A stretch of 57,141 bases of DNA, taken from assembly GCA_017433405.1 (NCBI GenBank), contig JAFRHH010000065.1, positions 1 through 57,141 of the forward strand, read 5' to 3'. The notes beneath the pieces are model-generated. The model was not told the DNA's origin. It saw only the letters and a program-made list of their open reading frames with translations, and made no database searches. The first letter of the stretch is position 1, and the number at the start of each line of letters is the position of its first letter. This document shows positions 44,504 to 52,962 of this stretch, in pieces. This DNA is from Clostridia bacterium (GTDB taxonomy: Bacteria; Bacillota; Clostridia; Christensenellales; Aristaeellaceae). A program made the position numbers and the translations under genes.

Positions 44504-45964
44504 ATGAATTACAAAACGGATATACTGATTATCGGCGCCGGAATCTCCGGCTGCAGCCTGGCCCGGGAGCTGAGCCGGTTTAAGGCGGATGTCGCCGTCA
44601 TTGACCGGGGAAACGACCTTGCGGAAGGGGCCACCAAAGCCAACAGCGGCATCGTCCACGCGGGCTACGACGCGAAGCCGGGCTCCAACAAGGCAAGGCT
44701 GAACGTCGCAGGGGCGCAAATGTTTCCGGCCCTCTGCGAGCTGCTGGGGGTCCCCTATCGCCAGGCCGGAGCCCTGGTGATCGCCCTGAACGGGCAGGAT
44801 CGCGCGATGCTGGAAGCACTGCTCGAAAGAGGCCTGAAAAACGGCGTACAGCAATTGTCCATCCTGTCCCGGGAGGAGGCGCTGGCGATGGAGCCCCGGC
44901 TGAATCCGGAGCTTGTCGCCGCCATGTCCGTTCCTACCAGCGGGATCGTCAGCCCCTATGAGCTGGCCTTTGCGATGGCGGATGACGCCGCCATAAACGG
45001 CGTCCGGTTTTTCCTGAACCGGGAAGCCGCCGAGGTTTGCCGCACTGAGGACGGGTTCCGGGTCACCGCCGGGCCGGACGTTTTCGAATGCCGGGTGCTG
45101 GTGAACTGCGCGGGCGCTTCCGCCGCCGCGATTCATAACGATCTGACGGGCGATTCCCTGGAGATGATCCATCGCCGGGGGCAGTATTACCTGCTGGATC
45201 ACGCCGCTTCCGACGTTTTCTCCAGGACGATCTTCCAGTGCCCGTCCGCCATGGGGAAAGGGGTGCTTGTGTCCCCCACGGTTCACGGCAATCTCCTGAT
45301 CGGGCCGACGGCGGAGGATATTCCGGATCCGCTGGATACCGCGACCACCCAGGAAGGGCTGGACAACATCCTTCTGACCGCGAAGAAAACCTGGCCGGAG
45401 CTGAACGTCCGGGCCAATATTACCAATTTCAGCGGTGTCCGCGCTCATCTGGCTGCGGATGATTTCCTGGTCGGCCCCGTGACGGGATGCCCAGGCGCCT
45501 TTGAAGCGGTCGGCATCGAAAGCCCCGGTCTTTCCTCCGCTCCCGCCATCGGCCGGGAGCTGGCCGGGCAGATCGCTGACTATCTCGCGCTTGAGCGGAA
45601 ATCCCGTCTGAATGACTATCCGGTTCCGCCCAAGCCCTTCCGGGAGATGACGGACGAGGAAAAGGCCGAAGCCTGCCGCCGGAATCCCGAATATGGATCC
45701 GTGATCTGCCGCTGCGAAGTGGTGACCGAAGCGGAAGTCCGCGGCGCGATCCGCCGTCCCGTCGGCGCCAGAACCATCGACGGGGTTAAGCGGCGTACGA
45801 GGGCCGGCATGGGCCGGTGCCAGGGCGGGTTCTGCCTGCCCAGAGTGGCGGCCATCCTGGCGGAGGAGCTTCATTGTGATCTCTCAGACATCCGAAAAGA
45901 TGGATCGGACAGTTTCCTCGTCACCGGTCCGTTGGCTGACCCGGAAGAAAGGAAAACAGTATGA
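44504..45964 (+). CDS. GlpA-like FAD-dependent oxidoreductase with C-terminal [2Fe-2S] (BFD-like) domain
   Basis: 486 residues. The FAD-binding dinucleotide fold is DILIIGAGISGCSLARELS, then EGATKANSGIVHAGYD, typical of the glycerol-3-phosphate dehydrogenase/DAO family. The C-terminal ~85 residues carry a BFD-like cluster motif CRCE...GRCQGGFC. ATG 44504 has AGGAGGG. Followed with 4-bp overlap by a second flavoprotein and then a DUF1667 protein, a trio usually annotated as an anaerobic glycerol-3-phosphate dehydrogenase. Substrate is inferred from that context. Confidence 0.9.
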   Translation: MNYKTDILIIGAGISGCSLARELSRFKADVAVIDRGNDLAEGATKANSGIVHAGYDAKPGSNKARLNVAGAQMFPALCELLGVPYRQAGALVIALNGQDRAMLEALLERGLKNGVQQLSILSREEALAMEPRLNPELVAAMSVPTSGIVSPYELAFAMADDAAINGVRFFLNREAAEVCRTEDGFRVTAGPDVFECRVLVNCAGASAAAIHNDLTGDSLEMIHRRGQYYLLDHAASDVFSRTIFQCPSAMGKGVLVSPTVHGNLLIGPTAEDIPDPLDTATTQEGLDNILLTAKKTWPELNVRANITNFSGVRAHLAADDFLVGPVTGCPGAFEAVGIESPGLSSAPAIGRELAGQIADYLALERKSRLNDYPVPPKPFREMTDEEKAEACRRNPEYGSVICRCEVVTEAEVRGAIRRPVGARTIDGVKRRTRAGMGRCQGGFCLPRVAAILAEELHCDLSDIRKDGSDSFLVTGPLADPEERKTV

Positions 45965-47238
45965 TCTTTCAGGATAAAGTTGATTTAATCATCGTCGGCG
46001 CCGGTCCGGCGGGCCTGGCCGCGGCCATCGCCGCCAGGGAATCCGGTGTTTCCTCCCTGCTGGTGCTGGAGCGTGAAAATGAACCCGGCGGAATTCTCCG
46101 GCAGTGTATCCATAACGGTTTCGGGCTTCACCGCTTCAGCGAGGAGCTCACGGGTCCGGAATACGCCTGGCGGGATATCGTCAGGGCCCGGGAGCTGGAT
46201 ATTCCCATTCTCTGCAGCACCACCGTCCTGTCCGTTTCGAAGGACCGGAAGGTCAGCTTTGTTTCCAAAGAAGCCGGTTTCCGCTCGGTGCAGGCCGGCG
46301 CTGTCATCCTCGCCATGGGCTGCCGGGAGCGGCCGCGCGGCTCCCTCTGCACCCCGGGAACGCGGTGCGCGGGCATCTATTCCGCCGGCACCGCGCAGCG
46401 GTTCGTGAACCTGGAGGGCTGGATGCCCGGAAAGCGCGTCGTCATCCTTGGCTCCGGGGACATTGGCCTCATCATGGCGCGAAGGATGAAGCTGCAGGGG
46501 GCGGAGGTGCTTGCCTGCGTCGAAATCATGCCCTATTCCTCCGGTCTGAACCGAAATATCGTCCAGTGCCTGGAGGACTACCGGATTCCCCTGTACCTGG
46601 AGCATACCGTGACCAATATTGTGGGAAGAGACCGTCTGGAGAAGGTCACCATTTCCAGGGTGGATTCAAACCGCCGTCCGATTCCTGGGACGGAGAAGGA
46701 TTTCGACTGTGATACGCTGCTCCTTTCCTGCGGTCTGATTCCGGAAAATGAACTGACCCGCGGCATCGGGGTGGAGCTTTCCGCCGCAACCTCCGGAGCC
46801 GTTGTCACCGAGAAGCTGGAAACCTCCGTTCCCGGTATTTTCGCCTGCGGAAATGTGCTCCACGTCCACGACCTGGTGGATTATGTGTCGGAGGAAAGCT
46901 TTGCCGCCGGTCACGCCGCCGCGGCCTATCTGAAGGCCGGAGCGGCCGCGGCCTCCGCAGCGCCGGAAAACCGGATCCATGTGACCGACGGTCCGGGGGT
47001 TCGCGGAACCGTTCCCCAGCTGATTGATCCCGATCCTGAAGCCGACATCCGCCTGATGTTCCGACCCTCCGGCGTTTTCAGAAACAGTACGGCGGTCGTC
47101 AAAAGCGGCGAAACCATCCTGATGAAAAAAAAGGCCATGATCTTTACGCCCGGTGAAATGGTTTCCCTTTCACTGCCCGCTGCCCGTCTGGCGGACGTGG
47201 TAAACGGTTCGATTGAGCTTTCGATTGAAAGGAATTAA
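45961..47238 (+). CDS. NAD(P)/FAD-dependent oxidoreductase
   Basis: 425 residues of the pyridine-nucleotide-disulfide class. The FAD fold is LIIVGAGPAGLAAAIAARE, the second dinucleotide fold is RVVILGSGDIGLIMARRM, and GIFACGNVLHVHDLVDYV is the C-terminal FAD motif. An early GGILRQCIHNGFG is typical of this subgroup. Start overlaps the previous stop. It probably passes electrons between the GlpA-like subunit and an unknown acceptor. Confidence 0.9.
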   Translation: MIFQDKVDLIIVGAGPAGLAAAIAARESGVSSLLVLERENEPGGILRQCIHNGFGLHRFSEELTGPEYAWRDIVRARELDIPILCSTTVLSVSKDRKVSFVSKEAGFRSVQAGAVILAMGCRERPRGSLCTPGTRCAGIYSAGTAQRFVNLEGWMPGKRVVILGSGDIGLIMARRMKLQGAEVLACVEIMPYSSGLNRNIVQCLEDYRIPLYLEHTVTNIVGRDRLEKVTISRVDSNRRPIPGTEKDFDCDTLLLSCGLIPENELTRGIGVELSAATSGAVVTEKLETSVPGIFACGNVLHVHDLVDYVSEESFAAGHAAAAYLKAGAAAASAAPENRIHVTDGPGVRGTVPQLIDPDPEADIRLMFRPSGVFRNSTAVVKSGETILMKKKAMIFTPGEMVSLSLPAARLADVVNGSIELSIERN

Positions 47239-47242
47239 TGAA

Positions 47243-47599
47243 ATGGAACAGATGGTTACCTGTATTTGCTGCCCGGTGGGCTGCCGGATGACCGTTACGC
47301 TGAACGAATCCGGCGAATTTGTTTCCGTCACCGGAAACACCTGTGCCAGAGGCGCCAATTATGCCCGGCAGGAATGCACCGCGCCGGAAAGGATGATCAC
47401 GGCTGTCATTCCGGTTTCCGGCTCCCCGGTTCCGCTTTCCGTAAAGACGGAAAAGCCGGTCCCCAAGGCCCTGATCTTTGAAATCATGAAAGAGATCCGG
47501 GCGTTGAACGTCCCCCTCCCGGTCTCCATCGGCCAGGTCGTCTGCCCCAATGTTCTGAATACCGGCGTGAACATTATCGCCACCCGCGGCCTCAGCTGA
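47243..47599 (+). CDS. DUF1667 protein (small cysteine-rich redox subunit)
   Basis: 118 residues. Cysteines lie at TCICCPVGCRM, TCARGANYARQEC and VVCPN, an arrangement suited to an iron-sulfur or other metal site. DUF1667 proteins regularly follow GlpA-like and NAD(P)/FAD oxidoreductases, so it is likely the third subunit. ATG 47243 follows AAAGGA and lies 4 nt after the previous stop. Confidence 0.92.
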   Translation: MEQMVTCICCPVGCRMTVTLNESGEFVSVTGNTCARGANYARQECTAPERMITAVIPVSGSPVPLSVKTEKPVPKALIFEIMKEIRALNVPLPVSIGQVVCPNVLNTGVNIIATRGLS

Positions 47600-47600
47600 G

Positions 47601-47655
47601 AGGCGCCCGGTTACGCCGGGCGCAAAGCTGCCCCGGAGCCGGGCGTGCGGCGCCT
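47601..47655. other. GC-rich multi-branch secondary structure after the redox operon
   Basis: Outer arms AGGCGCC (47601-47607) and GGCGCCT (47649-47655) enclose the hairpin GCGCCCGG/CCGGGCGC and a second CCCGG/CCGGG pair. No T-run follows, so it is not a classical terminator. It may slow or stop transcription or protect the 3' end. Confidence 0.5.
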
Positions 47656-47668
47656 TCCATAAAAATTC

Positions 47669-47697
47669 TTGTGGTTTATTCCGGCTTTTGCTATAAT
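47669..47697 (+). promoter_or_regulatory. Promoter of yajC
   Basis: TTGTGG, 17-nt spacer, TATAAT, 35 nt before the start. Confidence 0.82.
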
Positions 47698-47732
47698 GTA
47701 TTTTGTACAACCTGAAAGGAGATTGGTGATCT

Positions 47733-48125
47733 ATGCTCGATAAGCTTCTAGGAATTGCTTCCGCCATCGCGGAAAATACAAACGGGGCTCCGGCCGACGC
47801 CGCGGCGGCGGAAGGTTCCACCCCGACCGCGCTGGTCATGCTGGTTCAGTTCGCCCCGCTGGTGCTTTTGTTCGTTGTTTTCTGGTTCGTTCTGATCCGT
47901 CCACAGCGGAAAAAGGACAAGCAGGTTAAGGAAATGCTGAACAATCTGAAGGCCGGAGACCGGGTCTGCACCATCGGCGGAATCTATGGAACGATTACTG
48001 GTATCAAGGATGACACGGTGACGCTGACCGTCGGCCGGGACAATCTGACCATGGTGGTCGCCCGCTGGGGCATTCGCAGCGTTGAAGAAGTCACCATCGA
48101 GAACGACGCTCAGGAGCTTAACTGA
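47733..48125 (+). CDS. yajC: Preprotein translocase accessory subunit YajC
   Basis: 130 residues. One membrane segment (~36-57, FAPLVLLFVVFWFVLIRPQ) is followed by the basic RPQRKKDKQVKEMLNNLKAGD motif and a small beta domain (TIGGIYGTITGIKDDTVTL). It associates with SecDF at the Sec translocon. AAAGGAGA precedes the start. Single gene with own promoter and terminator; secDF are not in the window. Confidence 0.95.
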   Translation: MLDKLLGIASAIAENTNGAPADAAAAEGSTPTALVMLVQFAPLVLLFVVFWFVLIRPQRKKDKQVKEMLNNLKAGDRVCTIGGIYGTITGIKDDTVTLTVGRDNLTMVVARWGIRSVEEVTIENDAQELN

Positions 48126-48142
48126 TTTTCGCTCTATCGAAG

Positions 48143-48177
48143 AAAAGGCGCAGCCGTTTTCAGGCTGTGCCTTTTTC
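48143..48177. terminator. Bidirectional terminator between yajC and dnaX
   Basis: AAAAGGCGCAGCC pairs with GGCTGTGCCTTTTT. T-runs on both strands serve the convergent yajC and dnaX. Confidence 0.88.
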
Positions 48178-48178
48178 C

Positions 48179-49804
48179 TTACGATTCTTCAACGACCTGA
48201 ACCGGTCCCTCCCCGAAGGTGCTGACGAGGTTCTGAATATATTTCTGATCATTCTGCTCCTCCCGGCTGTCTTTTCCGCCCTCCGGGGGGTCAGTCGCCT
48301 GAAAGGAAACGGGTTTCCCGGTGATCTCCTTCAGCACCTCCGCGATGATTTTCTTCCGGGCCTCCATATTCAGGGATTTCACAAACGCCGAAGCGGCAGG
48401 CCCCGCCTTGGGCGCCCAGAAAAGGGTATCCCCCTCAAACCGGTAAATATGCCCCTGCTTCATGATTCCCGGCAGCCCGGGCTCCTTTCTTTTCAGCACT
48501 TCCAGCAGGGCGGACTCCACGGCCCTGAGATCCGCCGGATCCACGGAAGGCGCGGCGGGAGTCGCCTGAGCGGGGGACTGAGCTGCGGTCGACGAATCCT
48601 TCCGGGCGAAATCGGAGGACTTCTCCGCTTTTTGAACGCCGCCGGCGGCCAGCTCCCCGATTCGCTTTTCCAGCTCAGCTATGCGGTCCATCAGGCTCTG
48701 CGGATCCGCGTCGCCGGTTTTGATCATACATTTGAGCGCGGTATTCTCCAGGGCAAACCGCGGCGAGGAAAAATAACGCAGCTCCGTTTCCAGATTCATG
48801 AAATGTTCCATGATTTTCATCAACCGGGTGACGGTGGCCCCTTCGCTCTGGCGAAGATATTCCCCATAGTCCTCCGGGGTGAGCTCCTGAAGGGAGGCCT
48901 GCGCCTGCTCTCCGCAGGTTTTCGCGATGACGAGCAGCCGGAAATGGCCGGACATTTCCTTTGAGAAAACCGCCGGATCCCGCCCGCTCTGAAACAGCTC
49001 CGAGATCATTGCCAGGGCTTCCCCTGCTTCTCCCTCCAGAAGCGCTCCGGCAAAGCGGAACAGAAAAGAACGGTCGCTGGTTCCGAGAATGGATCGGACC
49101 AGCGGCTCATCGACCTTTTTTCCGGCTCCGAGGCACATGTCCAGGATGCTGAAAGCGTCCCGCATGCCGCCTTCCGCCGCTCTTGCGATCATCATCAGGG
49201 CTCCGGGATCCGCTTCCGCCCCCGCTTTCCGGACAGCCTCGTCCAGCCGATTCTGAATATCGCCGAGGGCCAGCCGGCCGAAGTCAAAGCGCTGGCATCG
49301 GCTCAGAATCGTTTCGGGAAGCTTCTGGGGCTCCGTGGTAGCCAGAATAAAGACAACATAAGCCGGCGGCTCCTCCAGCGTCTTGAGCAGCGCGTTAAAG
49401 GCGGAGGTGGAAAGCATATGGACTTCATCGATAATATAGACCTTATACTTCCCGCTCTGCGGAGGATATTTAACCGTATCCCTCAGATCCCGGATTTCAT
49501 CGACGCCGTTGTTGCTGGCGGCGTCGATTTCAATGATGTCCAGGCTTTCCTCCCGGTCGGCCTGAAGGCAGTGAACACACTCGTTGCAGGGATCCCCATC
49601 CTTCGGGTGCTCGCAGTTGATCGCCTTCGCCAGGATCTTGGCCGTGGAGGTTTTTCCAGTCCCTCTGGATCCGCAGAACAGATAGGCGTGAGCGATCCTG
49701 CCGGAAACAACCTGGTTTTTCAGCGTTGTAATGATAGGTTGCTGTCCGACCATGGCGGAGAACGTCCTGGGACGCCACTGCCGGTAGAGTGCCTGATAAG
49801 CCAA
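48179..49804 (-). CDS. dnaX: DNA polymerase III subunit gamma/tau
   Basis: 541 residues. Family opening YQALYRQWRPRTFSAMVGQ, Walker A GSRGTGKTSTAK, zinc-binding CEHPKDGDPCNECVHC, Walker B region VYIIDEVHMLS, and sensor-1 ATTEPQKLPETILSRCQRF. The C-terminal third is the variable tau part. The start is TTG 49804, with GAGGGG ~11 nt upstream. I see no slippery site of the E. coli type, so one product is expected. Confidence 0.96.
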   Translation of the reverse strand: MAYQALYRQWRPRTFSAMVGQQPIITTLKNQVVSGRIAHAYLFCGSRGTGKTSTAKILAKAINCEHPKDGDPCNECVHCLQADREESLDIIEIDAASNNGVDEIRDLRDTVKYPPQSGKYKVYIIDEVHMLSTSAFNALLKTLEEPPAYVVFILATTEPQKLPETILSRCQRFDFGRLALGDIQNRLDEAVRKAGAEADPGALMMIARAAEGGMRDAFSILDMCLGAGKKVDEPLVRSILGTSDRSFLFRFAGALLEGEAGEALAMISELFQSGRDPAVFSKEMSGHFRLLVIAKTCGEQAQASLQELTPEDYGEYLRQSEGATVTRLMKIMEHFMNLETELRYFSSPRFALENTALKCMIKTGDADPQSLMDRIAELEKRIGELAAGGVQKAEKSSDFARKDSSTAAQSPAQATPAAPSVDPADLRAVESALLEVLKRKEPGLPGIMKQGHIYRFEGDTLFWAPKAGPAASAFVKSLNMEARKKIIAEVLKEITGKPVSFQATDPPEGGKDSREEQNDQKYIQNLVSTFGEGPVQVVEES

Positions 49805-49846
49805 ATCTGTTCAACCCCTCATGTGATCAATGTATAGGGAATCTGC

Positions 49847-50209
49847 CTAATCCGTAACAATCTGATCCAGAAAACCGGACAGCTTCTGCATTCCGATTCC
49901 GCTGACGCTCAGAAGATCCTCCGGAAAATAGAAGGGCCCGTTCTCCTCCCGCTCCAGCACAACGCGCTCCGCCAGCACCGGGCCGATCCCCTGAAGCAGG
50001 GTCAGGCTCTCCGGGGACGCGGAATTGACATTCACCGCCGAGGAATGGCGGGAATCTCCCTGAAAATCCGGTGCCGCGGCGGCGGAAGGAATATTCCGGC
50101 TGTCATAGGAAAAGGGCTTTTCCGGTTGTTTCCAGGCTGTTGTCACAGCCAGGGCCACCAGCAGGACCGCCAGCCCCATCAGAAGAAATCCCCACCGGAA
50201 CCGGGTCAT
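49847..50209 (-). CDS. ComEA-like helix-hairpin-helix protein
   Basis: 120 residues. An N-terminal membrane anchor (GFLLMGLAVLLVALAVTTAW) is followed by a disordered linker and two HhH units: LLQGIGPVLAERVV and LLSVSGIGMQKLSGF. The layout is that of ComEA, the membrane-bound DNA receptor of transformation, but shorter and lacking the SLBB domain. No comEC or other competence gene is nearby, so competence is only suggested. Confidence 0.85.
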   Translation of the reverse strand: MTRFRWGFLLMGLAVLLVALAVTTAWKQPEKPFSYDSRNIPSAAAAPDFQGDSRHSSAVNVNSASPESLTLLQGIGPVLAERVVLEREENGPFYFPEDLLSVSGIGMQKLSGFLDQIVTD

Positions 50210-50213
50210 GCGA

Positions 50214-51620
50214 TCAGACGTCCTTCCTGACTTTCTGTCCCTGCTTGGTATCCTCGAGAATATAGCCCGCCCGCTGGATCCGGTCCCTCAGTTCATCGCT
50301 CTTTTTCCAGTCTTTGCTGGCCCGGGCCTTTTGCCGTTCATCAAGCATCTCCTGAATCTCCGGGGGAATGGATTCCATCTCCTTCGTCATAATTCCCAGT
50401 ACGCCGCAGATGGCCCTGAGCAGCGAAAGGGTTTTCTCCACCGTCTGCCGGGAGGAAGACTCATTCAGGGAGGCGTTGGCGTCTCTGACCAGTTCGAAGA
50501 TGGCCCCCAAGGCGTCCGCCGTGTTCAGATCGTCGTCCATCGCCCCATCAAAGCGGGCTTCATATCCGCCGAGCCGCTCGAGATAAGCGATTTCCGTCTC
50601 GGAAAGCAGCTTTTCTTCGCAGTGGGAAAGGAGAAACTGCAGCTGGTCCCGGGCGGTGTAGAGCCTGTTCAAGCTCGTGCTGGCGCTTTCAATCTGCTCC
50701 CGACTGAAATTGATGGGGCTGCGATAATGAGCGCTGAGCATGAACAGCCGGACGGCCTCCAGATCAAACTCCTTTGAGATATCCCTCACCGTGAAGAAGT
50801 TGTTCAGGCTCTTGCTCATCTTCTGATTGTCCACATTGATGAACCCATTATGCATCCAGTAGTGGACATAGGGATGCCCCGTCGCGCCCTCGCTCTGGGC
50901 AATCTCATTTTCATGATGCGGGAAAAGCAGATCCTTTCCGCCGCAGTGAATATCGAAGGTTTCCCCGAGATACTTCATGCTCATGGCCGAGCATTCGATG
51001 TGCCATCCCGGTCTGCCTTTTCCCCAGGGGCTGTCCCAGGCTGGCTCGCCGGGCTTTTGCGCCTTCCAGAGGGCGAAATCCTCCGCGGCTTCCTTCTCGG
51101 TTTCAACGTTCAGCCTTTCGCTGGCGCCGGCTTCCCGATCCTCTGCGCTTTGCCCGGAAAGCTTTCCATAGCCGGGGAAAGCGCTGACGCGGTAATAAAC
51201 ATCCCCGGAGGGCGCCGCGTAGGCATGGCCGTTATCGATCAGCTTCCGGATCAGGGCGATGATTTCCGGAATGTGCTCCGTGGCCTTGGGATGCACAGTG
51301 GCCGGCCGTATGCCCAGGGCTTTGGCGTCGATATAATACTCGGCGATAAAGCGCTCCGCCAGCTCATGAACCGTGATTCCTTCCTCGTTGGCCCGGCGGA
51401 TCATCTTATCGTCAATATCCGTAAAATTCTGGACAAAGGTCACCTCATAGCCTTCCCGCTCCAGCTGACGCCGGAGTACATCGAAGGTGATGAACGGCCT
51501 GGCGTTGCCGATATGAAAATAATTATAAACCGTCGGCCCGCAGGCATAGATACCGACCTTGCCCTCGTGAACCGGCTGAAAAGTTTCCTTTTTTCTCGTA
51601 AGACTGTTATAAATCTTCAT
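50214..51620 (-). CDS. cysS: Cysteinyl-tRNA synthetase
   Basis: 468 residues, class I synthetase. The HIGH motif is HIGN in ACGPTVYNYFHIGNARPF, KMSKS is present in NQKMSKSLNN, and zinc ligands are the Cys of YACGPTV, IECSAMS and HHENE. It lies 4 bp before the ComEA-like gene and 4 bp after a secreted-protein gene. Confidence 0.98.
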   Translation of the reverse strand: MKIYNSLTRKKETFQPVHEGKVGIYACGPTVYNYFHIGNARPFITFDVLRRQLEREGYEVTFVQNFTDIDDKMIRRANEEGITVHELAERFIAEYYIDAKALGIRPATVHPKATEHIPEIIALIRKLIDNGHAYAAPSGDVYYRVSAFPGYGKLSGQSAEDREAGASERLNVETEKEAAEDFALWKAQKPGEPAWDSPWGKGRPGWHIECSAMSMKYLGETFDIHCGGKDLLFPHHENEIAQSEGATGHPYVHYWMHNGFINVDNQKMSKSLNNFFTVRDISKEFDLEAVRLFMLSAHYRSPINFSREQIESASTSLNRLYTARDQLQFLLSHCEEKLLSETEIAYLERLGGYEARFDGAMDDDLNTADALGAIFELVRDANASLNESSSRQTVEKTLSLLRAICGVLGIMTKEMESIPPEIQEMLDERQKARASKDWKKSDELRDRIQRAGYILEDTKQGQKVRKDV

Positions 51621-51624
51621 AGGA

Positions 51625-52224
51625 TTATGCTCCTTTGGGATTTGGTTTTTTTCTGGCCCTCGAGATCAGCATCCGGAGAATGGCCGCGCACCAGATAACG
51701 CCTCCCGCGATGAGCGTCCAGCGAATGATCTGATCGATATTGAAGGGCACCCGCAGAATTCTGCGGCTTCCGCTCTGACCAATGGCATTGTCCTCGCTGA
51801 AATGGCTGGTTGATCTGAAAAGCTCAGCCTGATCATCCGCGATGCTGAAGGAAATATCCGCGGAAGACACGTAGATTTCCTCCGGAAGCGTCCAGCTTCC
51901 CCGGAAGGAGACCGTATCACCGAGGCCCTCCGTCTGAACGGTCATTTCCGCCGCCTGCTTTCTGACTGTCAGCCTTCTCTCGTTAAAATAGGTAAAGACA
52001 ATCGCACCCTGATCCTGCTGATCCAGATCCGTGGCGATTTCCAGCTTCAGCTTCAGCGATTCCGGACGCGTCTCCGGCAGCGAAACGGTTCCTTCGAAGG
52101 TGGAAACCTTTCCCGGAAGCCAGCTCCATTCCACCGGGCTGATCGTGGCCTCGAAATGACCCGCCGCCAGAGCAGTCCCCCCAAGAAGCGCCAGTATCAG
52201 AAGTATCATCAGACATTTTTTCAT
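51625..52224 (-). CDS. Extracellular beta-rich protein with C-terminal membrane anchor, unknown
   Basis: 199 residues: signal peptide (MKKCLMILLILALLGGTALA), a ~140-residue beta-rich extracytoplasmic domain (FEGTVSLPETRPESLKL, then SFRGSWTLPEEIYVSS), a membrane helix (WTLIAGGVIWCAAILRMLI, ~167-185) and a short basic tail. No family recognised. It starts directly at the stop of the coiled-coil protein upstream, so the two may form a unit across the membrane. Confidence 0.75.
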   Translation of the reverse strand: MKKCLMILLILALLGGTALAAGHFEATISPVEWSWLPGKVSTFEGTVSLPETRPESLKLKLEIATDLDQQDQGAIVFTYFNERRLTVRKQAAEMTVQTEGLGDTVSFRGSWTLPEEIYVSSADISFSIADDQAELFRSTSHFSEDNAIGQSGSRRILRVPFNIDQIIRWTLIAGGVIWCAAILRMLISRARKKPNPKGA

Positions 52225-52848
52225 TTATTCACGCTCCCGTCCGGAACATTCCCCAGTTCCCTGCCCGGATGCTCCGGCACCCGCGTTTTCCCGGAACGGC
52301 TCCATTTTTTCCAAGGAATCCCTGACCTTCTCCGCCATCGTATCAACGTCGGCTTCCTGATGAAACAGCGCTTCGATGGATTCCGCGATGTCCTGAGCAT
52401 GAGGCTCCGCCGGAGCCGATTCCGCGTCCGAAGGATGATCCTGCGCCGCCGGGGCCGCGTCATCCTGCTTTTCGTCAGAGGACTTTTCCGGCGCAGCTTC
52501 GCCCGCGGCCCCTTCGGGGGCGGCGGAAACTTCTTCCTTTTCGTTTTTTGCCGCCTGTGTTTCCGGCGTTTTTCCGGTATACCGTTCCGCCCGCAGATCA
52601 TTCAGCTTTTCATCGATCTGATGAATTTCGATCAGTCTTTTCTGAATCTCCTCCGGGAAGGTTTCCCCCTTCTGCCACAGCACATAGGCCATGGAGCCGA
52701 TGTTGAAAATATTTTCCCTTCTCTGGTTCTGAAGGTTCATTTCCTCGACTTTCAACCGGGTATTTTCCGCGATGCTGGAGGCTGTATTCCCAACGGTCTC
52801 CATTCCTTTGATCCAGATTTTCTTCATCTGGTCTCTGATCCCAGCCAC
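52225..52848 (-). CDS. Cytoplasmic helical protein with Ala/Glu-rich tail, unknown
   Basis: About 207 residues. The first ~95 are helical (METVGNTASSIAENTRLKVE, then ENIFNIGSMAYVLWQKGE); small proteins with this opening are common next to zinc-ribbon or secreted proteins in Clostridia, from memory. Residues ~95-150 are low-complexity Ala/Pro/Glu. GTG 52848 is chosen for AAGGGGG ~9 nt upstream; ATG 52827 is an alternative. The stop TAA abuts the next ATG. Confidence 0.7.
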   Translation of the reverse strand: MAGIRDQMKKIWIKGMETVGNTASSIAENTRLKVEEMNLQNQRRENIFNIGSMAYVLWQKGETFPEEIQKRLIEIHQIDEKLNDLRAERYTGKTPETQAAKNEKEEVSAAPEGAAGEAAPEKSSDEKQDDAAPAAQDHPSDAESAPAEPHAQDIAESIEALFHQEADVDTMAEKVRDSLEKMEPFRENAGAGASGQGTGECSGRERE

Positions 52849-52918
52849 GATCCGCACCCCCTTGCTGTTGGTCTATTATAGCCTTTTTTTATTCCGATGA
52901 CAAGCAATTGATCCGCTG

Positions 52919-52944
52919 AAAAAAGCCGTCCCCGAAAGGACGGC
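52919..52944 (-). terminator. Terminator of the transketolase operon
   Basis: Minus-strand GCCGTCC-TTTCGG-GGACGGC followed by six T, 18 bp beyond the transketolase stop. Confidence 0.9.
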
Positions 52945-52962
52945 GTACAGGGCAACCCGGTT

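Noticed and set aside
48179-49804. Programmed frameshift in dnaX
   Set aside because: No A-AAA-AAG type slippery run with a following hairpin was found in the expected region.
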